Assembly (NCBI RefSeq): GCF_037976825.1
Contig: NZ_CP150269.1
Location: 393,001 to 457,000 of the forward strand
Length of the DNA stretch: 64,000 nucleotides
Direction of reading: 5' to 3'
Origin: Paenibacillus sp. FSL K6-1330
GTDB taxonomy: Bacteria > Bacillota > Bacilli > Paenibacillales > Paenibacillaceae
A program made the translations under genes and the position numbers. Positions 45,716-54,495 of this stretch are shown piece by piece. The notes below the pieces were generated by a model. It did not search any database. It had not been told where the DNA came from and was given only the letters and a program-made list of their open reading frames with translations. How positions within the stretch are numbered: the first letter of the stretch is position 1; each line of letters starts with the position of its first letter.

Positions 45716-46981
45716 GTGACGGTCTCCCTTGTAAAAGGTCAAAAAGGTGACCTTACTAAAAACAACCCCAACCTGACTAATGTCATCATAGGAATGGGAT
45801 GGGGTAACAGAAATAGTTCCCTTGATGTTGATTTCTCGGCATTTTTACTAGCACCAAACTCAAAAGTAACCAAAGATGAGGATCTGATATTTTACGGAAA
45901 TCCGACCAATCATGGTAATTCCATTTCCGTTATATCAAATAGGCAAACCTATTCAGGAATAACGGATCAAGCTCAAGTATCAGTATCACTAAGAAATATT
46001 CCATCCCAATACGATCGCATTTCTTTTGCGTTAACCATCTATGATGGCGAAAAAAGAGGGCAGGATTTTTCCCAGGTTGATGATACTTACATTCGTATTA
46101 TAGATCCTACGAGCGGGAGCGAAATTATTCGCTTTAACATCGGGAAATCTTTTTCTGTAGAAACAGCAATCGTTGTAGGAGAATTGTATAGATACAATGG
46201 CGAGTGGAAGTTTAATGCCATAGGTTCTGGTTACTCAGGTGGGTTGGCCGCTTTATGCAGCAGCTACGGCATTGAGGTCAAAGAGCAGCCATCCAACAAT
46301 TCTACGGACATATCGTCTGAATCGGGCACTCCAGCACCTACACCGGTACCACCTACACCAGTATCACCCACACCCAAACCACCAGTTAACCTTTCAAAGA
46401 TAGAACTGAAGAAACGCGGAGATGTAATCAACCTTGAAAAGGGCTCCGGTTCTCTAGGTGAAATTCTTGTTAATTTAAATTGGAACCAAAAGAAACAGAA
46501 GGGGTTTTTCGGAAATAAGGGGGTAGACCTTGACTTAGGCTGCTTATTCGAGCTTAAGGATGGTAGCAAGAGTGTAATTCAGGCATTAGGGAATCGCTTT
46601 GGTTCTCTGAATCGCTCGCCCTACATTTCCCTTGATGGGGACGATCGAACGGGAACGGTTGTCGGAGGTGAGAACCTTAGAATTAACGGCCATCATATTT
46701 CCGAAATTAAAAGGGTCCTTGTGTTTGCCTTTATATACGAGGGTGTAACGAACTGGTCAGAAGCCGATGGAGTCGTAACGATAACGCAAAAAGGCGGACC
46801 AGATATCGTTGTTCGTATGGACGAGCATAACAACCGAAAGGGTATGTGCGCAATTGCGATGATTCGTAACGTGAAAGACCAAACTTTCAGCATTGAAAGA
46901 CTTGTGGAGTATTTCTCTGGGCATCAAGAGTTAGATCGGGCATATGGTTGGGGAATGAGATGGACTACAGGGTCTAAATAA
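45716..46981 (+). CDS. TerD-TerA fusion with degenerate first calcium sites
   Basis: A 421-residue protein. Residues about 1-190 form a TerD domain, but DFDLDASAF is replaced by LDVDFSAF and the acidic GDGDDE loop by TYSGITDQAQ, so calcium binding there is probably weakened. A proline-rich linker (PAPTPVPPTPVSPTPKPP) joins a TerA-like domain (about 235-421) with VDLDLGCLFELKDG and SLDGDDRTG. GTG 45716 is nine bases after GAAAGG; TTG 45707 would touch that site. The gene ends the TerD array and is 30 bp before terC, so it may be the scaffold that links TerD proteins to the membrane protein. Confidence 0.85.
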   Translation: MTVSLVKGQKGDLTKNNPNLTNVIIGMGWGNRNSSLDVDFSAFLLAPNSKVTKDEDLIFYGNPTNHGNSISVISNRQTYSGITDQAQVSVSLRNIPSQYDRISFALTIYDGEKRGQDFSQVDDTYIRIIDPTSGSEIIRFNIGKSFSVETAIVVGELYRYNGEWKFNAIGSGYSGGLAALCSSYGIEVKEQPSNNSTDISSESGTPAPTPVPPTPVSPTPKPPVNLSKIELKKRGDVINLEKGSGSLGEILVNLNWNQKKQKGFFGNKGVDLDLGCLFELKDGSKSVIQALGNRFGSLNRSPYISLDGDDRTGTVVGGENLRINGHHISEIKRVLVFAFIYEGVTNWSEADGVVTITQKGGPDIVVRMDEHNNRKGMCAIAMIRNVKDQTFSIERLVEYFSGHQELDRAYGWGMRWTTGSK

Positions 46982-47011
46982 TTTTAATTTCTATGGGGGA
47001 ATCTCAAGCAC

Positions 47012-47809
47012 ATGTCCGACTTCATTAGTAGTTTTGTTGATAACTTTATGGCCTTTTTTGATTGGAATAACCTCACCAGTCTCCTATCAGATCCAGTCAC
47101 ATGGGGAATTATTGCTTCGCTCGTTCTTCTTGAAGGGCTATTATCAGCAGATAATGCGCTAGTACTTGCGGTACTGGTCAAGCACTTGCCTAAAGAACAA
47201 CAGAAGAAAGCATTACTTTACGGTATCATTGGTGCCTATGTATTTCGCTTTATAGCTATCGGTGTGGGTACTTTTCTTGTCAAGATTACCTGGGTTAAAG
47301 TTGCCGGAGGTTTATATCTCCTGTGGATCGCCTGCAGCAATTTGTTTGATCTGCAGGTGAAGTGGATCCGTGCAGGCAAAATTCCTGTAATCCCCTACAT
47401 TGGTAAAAAGGTAGATGACGAGGGTGAAATAGAAGGAAAAGGTTTGAGTTTCTGGCGTACGGTTATTACCGTTGAGTTGATGGACATTGCGTTTAGTATC
47501 GACTCTGTCATCGCAGCATTTGGTGTAAGCGAACAAGTATGGGTCCTGTTCCTGGGAGGTATCCTCGGGGTTCTCATGATGAGGGGAGTCGCGCAAGTTT
47601 TCCTAAAACTTATTGACCGTTTTCCTGAACTTGAGAAGGCAGCATTTATTCTAATTATTATTATCGGAGGAAAAATGCTTGCTGCTGTAGTTGGATTCCA
47701 TATGAGTCATGTCCTATTCTTTGGACTATTAATTGCAGTTTTTGTTGGGACGATGATTCTCAGTTCTATTCGCAAAAAATCAGAAAAATCGAACGTGGAG
47801 TCCATGTAA
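47012..47809 (+). CDS. terC: TerC family membrane protein
   Basis: A 265-residue integral membrane protein with about seven helices (PF03741). The diagnostic segments LLEGLLSADNALVLAVLVKHLP and ELMDIAFSIDSVIAAFGV carry the intramembrane aspartates and asparagine characteristic of TerC/Alx, thought to act in metal (manganese) efflux or as a hub for Ter proteins. It corresponds to B. subtilis YceF in both sequence and position. The ATG at 47012 follows GGGGGA. A strong terminator at 47858 separates it from the metabolic module. Confidence 0.95.
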   Translation: MSDFISSFVDNFMAFFDWNNLTSLLSDPVTWGIIASLVLLEGLLSADNALVLAVLVKHLPKEQQKKALLYGIIGAYVFRFIAIGVGTFLVKITWVKVAGGLYLLWIACSNLFDLQVKWIRAGKIPVIPYIGKKVDDEGEIEGKGLSFWRTVITVELMDIAFSIDSVIAAFGVSEQVWVLFLGGILGVLMMRGVAQVFLKLIDRFPELEKAAFILIIIIGGKMLAAVVGFHMSHVLFFGLLIAVFVGTMILSSIRKKSEKSNVESM

Positions 47810-47857
47810 TAACACATGAGAAATGTATTTGGATTTAAGTGCCTTAGCCTAAAAATA

Positions 47858-47896
47858 AATATCCCTCCTCATATATCAAGGGAGGGATATTTTTTA
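47858..47896 (+). terminator. Terminator after terC
   Basis: AAATATCCCTCC pairs with GGAGGGATATTT around an 11-base loop and a T run follows. The downstream five-gene module therefore needs read-through or its own promoter; I found no strong promoter in 47897-47967. Confidence 0.9.
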
Positions 47897-47967
47897 ACCT
47901 TCGAAAATTAGCAGATGAATAATTTGCTCAATCATAGATTTATAGGCTTATGAAGGAGGTAAATGTG

Positions 47968-49173
47968 GTGCGCTATTTCAATTATTTACAGGGTAACGAA
48001 GACTTTTTCTTTCAAAGTCCACAGCCATTTACCAACAAGTCTAGTAAAGAAATTATTGCTCATGCTGTAGGCGCAGCACTATACATGCCTGCAACAAGAC
48101 CGAACATCGCAAACGAACTGGTGTCGGGTAAGATTCAGGGGTTAGTTACGGCTGTTATTGATCTGGAAGATGCAGTGGGCGATAACCAGCTGGAAGTAGC
48201 CGAGAAAAACCTATGCGTTCAATTGTACAGGATCTCTACGTTAAAGAAACAGGGGGTGGTCACAGAGGAAGACATCCCTCTTATTTTCGTCAGGGTCCGT
48301 ACCCCAGAACAAATGAAGAGGATTATAACTGTTTTGGAAGAGACAATTGAAGTCATAACGGGATTTACTCTTCCTAAGTTTTCGTTAGCTAATGGACAGC
48401 AATTCTTGAATTTATTACACGAGTATAACCAGAGTAAGAGTGACTGCGCCCCAACTGTATACGCAATGCCAATCTTGGAGACGAGTGATGTCATTTATCG
48501 CGAATCTCGAATGCGGACGCTACTGGACATCAAAGACCTGCTGAACTGTTATAAAGAATACGTTTTGAACGTTCGAATTGGGGCTACGGATTTTTCCAGT
48601 CTATTTGGACTAAGGCGAAACCCGGACATGACCATATACGATATTGGAGTTATACGTGACTGTATTGCAGACATTATAAACGTTTTCGGAAGATTTGATG
48701 ATCCGTATGTGATCTCAGGGCCTGTATGGGAGTATTTTAAGAGCGACCGTGTGCTTAAACCCCAGTTAAGACAGACGCCTTTTGAAGAAGCAGCAGGTAA
48801 GCAAGGACGCCTTATTCGAATGGATTATATAAATATGTATGTAGATGGACTGATTCGCGAAACTGTTCTGGACAAGGAAAATGGGATCATAGGAAAAACG
48901 ATTATTCATCCGTCTCATTTGTTACCAGTTCAGTCTATGTACGTGGTTACGCATGAAGAATATATAGACGCTACGAATATCATTGCCAATAACAATGGTT
49001 CTTTCGGGGTTTTAAAGAGCCAATATGAGAATAAAATGATCGAAATCAAACCACATTTGAACTGGGCAAAACGGATTATATTACGATCTCAAATTTATGG
49101 GGTGTTACATGAAAACCAAAACTATACAACACTACTCATCGAAACTAGAGGTATCGAACAGGTACACGTATAA
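47968..49173 (+). CDS. HpcH/HpaI-type aldolase/citrate lyase-like enzyme of Ter module
   Basis: A 401-residue TIM-barrel protein of the HpcH/HpaI aldolase/citrate lyase superfamily. VTAVIDLEDAVGDNQ carries the metal-binding acidic residues, LIFVRVRTPEQMK and TVYAMPILETSD are further barrel strands, and the C-terminus KTIIHPSHLLPVQ is a citrate-lyase-beta hallmark. GTG 47968 is eight bases after AAGGAGG; ATG 47950 lies upstream of that site and is less likely. In Ter systems this protein is always seen with the PRTase, StiP, HAD and ATP-grasp genes that follow. A C-C bond lyase or ligase role is likely; the substrate is unknown. Confidence 0.87.
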   Translation: MRYFNYLQGNEDFFFQSPQPFTNKSSKEIIAHAVGAALYMPATRPNIANELVSGKIQGLVTAVIDLEDAVGDNQLEVAEKNLCVQLYRISTLKKQGVVTEEDIPLIFVRVRTPEQMKRIITVLEETIEVITGFTLPKFSLANGQQFLNLLHEYNQSKSDCAPTVYAMPILETSDVIYRESRMRTLLDIKDLLNCYKEYVLNVRIGATDFSSLFGLRRNPDMTIYDIGVIRDCIADIINVFGRFDDPYVISGPVWEYFKSDRVLKPQLRQTPFEEAAGKQGRLIRMDYINMYVDGLIRETVLDKENGIIGKTIIHPSHLLPVQSMYVVTHEEYIDATNIIANNNGSFGVLKSQYENKMIEIKPHLNWAKRIILRSQIYGVLHENQNYTTLLIETRGIEQVHV

Positions 49174-50542
49174 AGTCCTCGGCGACCTGGAGGTTCATAT
49201 TGAAGTCTTGGATAATCCCTTCGGATTACCGCTCGAGTCATTATTTCGGATGGCTGCCAGAATCAACAAAAAAAGAAGCTTTTTGTTTGTAAGCAAATTG
49301 TTGGGAAAGCATATTCCTGTCATTCCGGAGGTCTCTTTGCTTGGCGGAGCTGCATTGGCACTGCTTTATCAGATGCATGCTAATGGAAAGTTAACGCTCG
49401 ATATTCATGACATTATGCGTGCCCTTGTAGATCTTAACTCTGCAGGTGAAACATATAAGTATATGAAGTCCAACCTGCTTGAACTATCGGAGCCAACGTT
49501 ATTTATAGGCTTTGCTGAAACTGCAACAGCCTTAGGGCATAGTATGTATGATGTTTTTAATGGACCAACGAAGTACATTCACACTACAAGGGATGAAATT
49601 GTCGGAACCAAGCCGCTTCTTACTTTTGAGGAAGAGCATTCACATGCTACTGCACATCGGTGTTATTCGTCTGATCCGGAGTTTTTTCATGGAGATACAC
49701 CGGTAGTATTAGTTGATGATGAGATTACAACAGGGAGAACAGCGTTAAACATCATAAGGGACCTACAGCAAAAACATCCAAGAACTCGTTATGTTGTTGC
49801 CAGTCTATTGGATTGGCGTTCTAATGAAGATATTAATCGCTTTGCTGCGATGGAAAGGGAGCTGGGTATCTCCATACACTGTTTGTCTCTTCTAAAGGGT
49901 CGAATAAAAGTGGAGGGTGCTGCTCCGGAAGTTCACGGGGTAGACAGTTTATCTTTGATTCCGACACACAAGGTACAGGTGCAGCATCACTATATAGGAC
50001 ATGCTTTCAGTGATATTCCAATGTCTTCCATTAACTCATTGAGAGAACAGAATGATAAGCCTTACTTGGAACTAACCGGTAGATTTGGTTTGCGGAGTTC
50101 AGACAATAAAGTACTGGATCACATGATTTCTTCAGCGGCTTCATTATTAAAGAACCACAGAGTAGGAAAAAGAACCTTGTGTATGGGTACAGGTGAATTT
50201 ATGTACATACCGATGAGGATCGCGTCTGAAATGGGACAAGGAATTCTCTATCAGTCGAGCACGAGAAGCCCTATACATCCCAGTAGAGAAGCAACTTATG
50301 GAATCCAGAATGCTTATTCTTTTCATTCCCCTGAGGATCGTAATGTAGATTACTACTTCTACAACATAGCTGATGGGCAGTATGATGAAATTTTTGTATT
50401 CGTAGAGCGGTCAGACGAATCAAGCCTAGATACTTACTTAAATGCCATAAGACTGACCGAAATTCCTGTTATCCATGTTGTGCATTTTAATGTTAATAAC
50501 CAGGATGCTGCCCATAATGTTCTTCTGGAGGTTGAAACATGA
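49109..50542 (+). CDS. Phosphoribosyltransferase-TRSP fusion of Ter module
   Basis: A 477-residue protein. The N-terminal half is a phosphoribosyltransferase: the PRPP loop is PVVLVDDEITTGRTALN near residue 200, preceded by FIGFAETATALGHSM. The C-terminal half (about 300-477) is the TRSP domain, with TLCMGTGEFMYIPMRIA and YQSSTRSPIHPS. ATG 49109 overlaps the upstream gene by 65 bp, so expression is tightly coupled. This pair of domains defines the Ter-linked PRTase and points to synthesis of a nucleoside-like compound. Confidence 0.88.
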   Translation: MKTKTIQHYSSKLEVSNRYTYKVLGDLEVHIEVLDNPFGLPLESLFRMAARINKKRSFLFVSKLLGKHIPVIPEVSLLGGAALALLYQMHANGKLTLDIHDIMRALVDLNSAGETYKYMKSNLLELSEPTLFIGFAETATALGHSMYDVFNGPTKYIHTTRDEIVGTKPLLTFEEEHSHATAHRCYSSDPEFFHGDTPVVLVDDEITTGRTALNIIRDLQQKHPRTRYVVASLLDWRSNEDINRFAAMERELGISIHCLSLLKGRIKVEGAAPEVHGVDSLSLIPTHKVQVQHHYIGHAFSDIPMSSINSLREQNDKPYLELTGRFGLRSSDNKVLDHMISSAASLLKNHRVGKRTLCMGTGEFMYIPMRIASEMGQGILYQSSTRSPIHPSREATYGIQNAYSFHSPEDRNVDYYFYNIADGQYDEIFVFVERSDESSLDTYLNAIRLTEIPVIHVVHFNVNNQDAAHNVLLEVET

Positions 50543-51678
50543 CTGTTATAAACAGGATAATTCCAGCTCCTGCTCCTCTTGGCAGTTATAAGAATGAAGA
50601 TGTTGTATTTCTATTAAAGGATTTAAGCGATATCCCCCTTGAAAAAGGGAATGAGGACCGTGAGGTGGCGATTCAATCGGGCACTCATTATTCGGAGATG
50701 TTACCTGTAGAATATCAGCCGACTGATGAATATATACAGCTGTTTCACTCTACATTAGCTGCGTCAGCCCAAAAAGTAGCTGCAGCAGCAGCTGTCACAG
50801 CCGAGCTGATCGTCCGAAAAAGAGGGTTCAATACAATTATCGCTTCATTAGCAAGAGCAGGAACACCAGTTGGAATCCTCATTAAACGATATATTAAGAT
50901 GGTATATAACCATGATCTTCCGCACTACAGCATATCTATCATTCGAGGTCGAGGAATTGATGAGAATGCGTTGTTGTTCATGCTTCAGAACCATTCCGGT
51001 TTAGATATTCAATTTGTAGACGGGTGGACCGGAAAAGGAGCAATCCGAAACGTACTGATTGAAGCTTGCAACTTATTTGAAGACAAGTATGGAATCACAC
51101 TTAGTGATGATCTGGCTGTCTTGGCAGATCCGGGCTGCTGTTCGACTACCTTTGGCACGCGTGAAGATTTCCTTATTCCCAGCGCGTGTCTGAATTCTAC
51201 CGTATCCGGATTAATGAGCAGAACGGTGCTTCACAAAGATCTTATAGGTCCGAATGAATTTCATGGAGCAAAATATTATAAAGAATGGTTGCCAAACGAC
51301 GTATCTAATTTGTTTGTAGACCATATCTCCAATCAATTTAAGAACGTCATCGCACAGGCAAAAGCAGAAGCAGATACCCTGATTAGAAACCCTTCTCATA
51401 ATATAGCCACCTGGCAAGGTATGAAGGATATCCGAAGAATACAGGAGGAGTTTGGTATTGAGAATGTTGATCTGGTGAAGCCGGGGATTGGTGAAACAAC
51501 CAGAGTTCTTTTGCGTCGAGTTCCCTGGAAGATTCTTGTGAACCGTTTAGACAATCCTAACCTTAAACATATTCTACTTTTAGCCAAAGAACGCAATGTT
51601 CCTGTTGAGATGTATCCTGAACTTACTTATTCTTGCTGCGGAATTATTAAGCCGTTAAAAGGCGGTGAACCAGTATGA
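50539..51678 (+). CDS. StiP-like/PRTase-fold protein of Ter module
   Basis: A 379-residue protein of the family annotated as cysteine protease StiP (PF11202), which comparative work has linked to phosphoribosyltransferase-like folds in Ter clusters. ASLARAGTPVGILIKRY resembles a PRTase substrate loop, and VDGWTGKGAIRN a PRPP-binding loop. The C-terminus YSCCGIIKPLKGG holds a conserved cysteine pair. Start overlaps the previous stop (ATGA) and the end overlaps the next start in the same way. Protease activity is doubtful; a glycosyl- or ribosyl-transfer role fits the operon better. Confidence 0.85.
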   Translation: MTVINRIIPAPAPLGSYKNEDVVFLLKDLSDIPLEKGNEDREVAIQSGTHYSEMLPVEYQPTDEYIQLFHSTLAASAQKVAAAAAVTAELIVRKRGFNTIIASLARAGTPVGILIKRYIKMVYNHDLPHYSISIIRGRGIDENALLFMLQNHSGLDIQFVDGWTGKGAIRNVLIEACNLFEDKYGITLSDDLAVLADPGCCSTTFGTREDFLIPSACLNSTVSGLMSRTVLHKDLIGPNEFHGAKYYKEWLPNDVSNLFVDHISNQFKNVIAQAKAEADTLIRNPSHNIATWQGMKDIRRIQEEFGIENVDLVKPGIGETTRVLLRRVPWKILVNRLDNPNLKHILLLAKERNVPVEMYPELTYSCCGIIKPLKGGEPV

Positions 51679-52487
51679 TATTTGCCAGTGATTTAGACCA
51701 TACCCTCATTTATTCCAAGAGATCTATGGGGGATGAGCATAGAAATTCAGAGCTTATTCCTGTGGAACTTCACAATAATGAATATAGATCGTTTATGACC
51801 CAAAATACCTTATCGCTGCTGCAACAGGTAATGCAAGTTTCAACATTCGTACCGGTCACGACTCGAACCGTAGAACAATATAAACGGGTGTTCCATATTT
51901 CTGAAAATTTGAAAACTAAATATGCTGTGACAAGTAACGGCGGTAACATTTTGATAGATGGTATGCCAGATCCAATATGGGCCAAGAGGATAAAGGCAGC
52001 ATCGGACCGTTGTCTTGATCCTGCTGAAATCAATAAATTGTTTGAAGAAATTTCATCGCCGGAGTGGGTACTTCGGGGGTATCTTGCAGATGGCTTGTTC
52101 TTCACCTATATGATCGATCAAACGAAAATTCCAGTTGATATAGTAGAAAATTTCAGGATTAAACTGGCTTGCCTAGGATGGAGTCTTTCAATTCAAGGTC
52201 GAAAGCTGTATCTTATCCCAACAGAAATAAACAAAGGGAACGCTGTTAAATATCTTAAAGAAGTGTTATCGTGCTCATTCGTGGCTGCCTCGGGAGACTC
52301 TTTACTGGATGAGAGCCTATTAATGGCTGCTGATTTTGCGGTGGCCCCCTCTCATGGTGAATTGTTCAGTACGTATAAAAATAGCGGAGCGTATAACTTC
52401 ACAAAGGCAGTGGGTATAGTGGCAGCCGAAGAAATTCTGAAATCGGTTTTGGATGCTTTTAAATTACGACAAGTCACGTCAGCTTAA
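51675..52487 (+). CDS. HAD-superfamily hydrolase of Ter module
   Basis: A 270-residue HAD phosphatase. Motif I is FASDLDHTLIYS with the nucleophile aspartate at residue 5 and the acid/base aspartate at residue 7; motif II is VPVTTRT; the lysine of motif III is in NKGNAVKYL; motif IV is AASGDSLLDESLL. It carries a type II cap between motifs II and III. Start overlaps the StiP-like gene by four bases. In this operon it probably dephosphorylates the pathway intermediate or product. Confidence 0.9.
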   Translation: MIFASDLDHTLIYSKRSMGDEHRNSELIPVELHNNEYRSFMTQNTLSLLQQVMQVSTFVPVTTRTVEQYKRVFHISENLKTKYAVTSNGGNILIDGMPDPIWAKRIKAASDRCLDPAEINKLFEEISSPEWVLRGYLADGLFFTYMIDQTKIPVDIVENFRIKLACLGWSLSIQGRKLYLIPTEINKGNAVKYLKEVLSCSFVAASGDSLLDESLLMAADFAVAPSHGELFSTYKNSGAYNFTKAVGIVAAEEILKSVLDAFKLRQVTSA

Positions 52488-52514
52488 ATCATATTCGTGA
52501 AAGAGGGAAGATAT

Positions 52515-53537
52515 GTGATCAAGAATATATGGTTTAATCGGACATTCTCAACAGCGAGTCATTATGTTGAAATGATTCGTAACAATCCAGATCGAAATGA
52601 CTTCAACATTTTCGCTACTCATCCAAAACGTCACTCATTAATGCTTCAAGTTGCTGACTATGCTGAACTTGAGCCGATATTACAACTCGATGAATACCCT
52701 GCTTACTGTTTAGATTTCTGTAAAAGGCATAAAATCGATATTTTCATTCCTCATTACGGATTGAATGAGATTGTAAAATTTAGAACACAGTTCGAGGAAA
52801 TCGGGACAAAAGTAATGCTAGCTGGGGATGAGAATCTATTATCACTTGTTGATGATAAAGGCATGCTGTTTGAAACCTTGAAAAATGTTTCGGGCCTTCA
52901 TATTCCAGATTATTACGTTGTACAAACATTGAATGAATTTATGGAAGCATACACAAGTTTAGCTGACAAAGGTCACCGGGTCTGTATTAAGCCTGTTTCA
53001 GGGGAAGGAGGAGCAGGCTTCAGGATTGTGACGGAGGATCGGAAATCAATTTCCAGCTTATACCGATCTGTAGATTCTTCGATACATCTTGATGAAATCA
53101 TTAGGTTGCTTGGCAGTGAACCGAGATTTCAAAGATTAATGGTGATGGAGTATATGCAAGGGAACGAGTATAGCGTCGATTGTTTAGGAACCCCTAACGG
53201 AATTGCGGCCGCAATTCCACGTAAAAAAGTAGAGGGGCGTATACGGGCCTTGGAATGTAATGACGAGTTAATATCCATGGCTCATTCTATTCATAAGGAA
53301 TTGCCACTGCAGTATAATTTCAATATACAATTTATCTATCAAGGAAGTACACCGAAACTATTAGAAATTAATCCTCGTACATCCGGAGGGTTATATACAA
53401 CATGCCTATCGGGAATAAATTTTCCGTATCTTGCCGTTAAACTTATACTTGATCAGGAGATCGAAATACCTGTTCCAAAGTATAATATTTATGCAACTCA
53501 CATAGAAAAAGAAGTGCTGTTAAGCCGGCAATTTTAA
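52515..53537 (+). CDS. ATP-grasp ligase of Ter module
   Basis: A 340-residue ATP-grasp protein. Domain order is preATP-grasp Rossmann region (about 1-100), then the ATP-grasp core with the lysine strand HRVCIKPVSGEGGAGFRI near residue 160, VMEYMQGNEYSVDC, and the metal-binding LLEINPRTSGGLY near residue 290. GTG 52515 lies seven bases after GAGGG; GTG 52497 is upstream of that site. It joins a carboxylate to an amine or similar nucleophile using ATP. It closes the five-gene module and is followed by a terminator. Confidence 0.9.
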   Translation: MIKNIWFNRTFSTASHYVEMIRNNPDRNDFNIFATHPKRHSLMLQVADYAELEPILQLDEYPAYCLDFCKRHKIDIFIPHYGLNEIVKFRTQFEEIGTKVMLAGDENLLSLVDDKGMLFETLKNVSGLHIPDYYVVQTLNEFMEAYTSLADKGHRVCIKPVSGEGGAGFRIVTEDRKSISSLYRSVDSSIHLDEIIRLLGSEPRFQRLMVMEYMQGNEYSVDCLGTPNGIAAAIPRKKVEGRIRALECNDELISMAHSIHKELPLQYNFNIQFIYQGSTPKLLEINPRTSGGLYTTCLSGINFPYLAVKLILDQEIEIPVPKYNIYATHIEKEVLLSRQF

Positions 53538-53565
53538 TAGTTTCATCTTGTATCTTTATATTGGG

Positions 53566-53588
53566 ACGCTCCATTGAGAGCGTTTTTT
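53566..53588 (+). terminator. Terminator after the Ter biosynthetic module
   Basis: ACGCTC-CATTGA-GAGCGT followed by T residues. Confidence 0.85.
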
Positions 53589-53605
53589 CTATAGTTCTCC
53601 AAGAA

Positions 53606-53634
53606 TTGACAGGCTGTTGCTTAGGACTTAAGAT
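53606..53634 (+). promoter_or_regulatory. Sigma-A promoter of xpaC-telA
   Basis: TTGACA at 53606-53611, 17-base spacer, TAAGAT at 53629-53634. The leader to the xpaC start would be about 135 bases. Confidence 0.65.
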
Positions 53635-53774
53635 ACATATATTGATAGGCGAAGAAAAGTAAGGAAGTGTAAGGAGTGTTGTGAATGTAAGGGCTCCTTG
53701 TCCTGAAAACACTGCTTGTCTACTAACTATGATCTATCCATATGTTAATGCTAACAGATTGGAGGTTTACCCAC

Positions 53775-54446
53775 ATGACTCGATATAAAGCTGCTGCAGG
53801 GATATCTCTGCTTGGATTCATCGTATCTTTGTTTACATCCAAATTTTTACCGGAGTTAATCAACTTACTAATACCCACATTATTTGCAATGGCAGCAATT
53901 GCCCTTTTAAGCCGGTTTTCTACTCCAAAGATAAAGGGCCCTGTTGTTCCTCAGACAGAGTCTATGGAGCAATCTAGGGCTGTTCCTGACCGTTTAGAAG
54001 AGAAAGTGCAAGTACAGCCTGATGTTGAGGAGAAAGGTTCCGAGATAAACGATCCTTTTTGGGGACCTGTTATCGAATATATTCAGGTTACCGAAGATAT
54101 GGTTATATCAGAAGGACAAAAAAATAATCTTGATGATGAGATTGTCGAAAAAACACTAAGTGTACTAGCGAGAGTAAACCGATTAATACCTCAGTTGAAG
54201 ACATTACAGGATGGTAATATTAATCACAATATTCAAAGACTCATTTTCAAGGATTTAAATGGAGCTATAAACCCATTCTTAAACTTAAGCGGTGAAGCCA
54301 AGCGTCAAAACCGCAGATTATTGTTGAACGGCTTGAAGGATATTAACACAAAACTCTCGATGTATGTAGAAACTATTGAACATAAAGATCTTATCGAATT
54401 ACAGACCAGAGTGGATCTGATTCAACAAAGATATCGTTCTGTTTAA
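53775..54446 (+). CDS. xpaC: XpaC-type membrane protein (5-bromo-4-chloroindolyl phosphate hydrolysis family)
   Basis: A 223-residue protein: two N-terminal membrane helices (about 5-55, AAAGISLLGFIVSLFTSKFL and LIPTLFAMAAIALLSRF), a variable linker, then a helical cytoplasmic domain (about 95-223) of family PF10112. ATG 53775 follows GGAGG; the frame is open to 53742 but without a ribosome site. In Bacillus xpaC is next to yaaN, a TelA homologue, exactly as here. The name is historical; the present view is a partner of TelA in membrane stress. Confidence 0.85.
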   Translation: MTRYKAAAGISLLGFIVSLFTSKFLPELINLLIPTLFAMAAIALLSRFSTPKIKGPVVPQTESMEQSRAVPDRLEEKVQVQPDVEEKGSEINDPFWGPVIEYIQVTEDMVISEGQKNNLDDEIVEKTLSVLARVNRLIPQLKTLQDGNINHNIQRLIFKDLNGAINPFLNLSGEAKRQNRRLLLNGLKDINTKLSMYVETIEHKDLIELQTRVDLIQQRYRSV

Positions 54447-54495
54447 TTAAGAAACCGTGAAGAATAACAATATACTATAATGGGAGGACATATTC

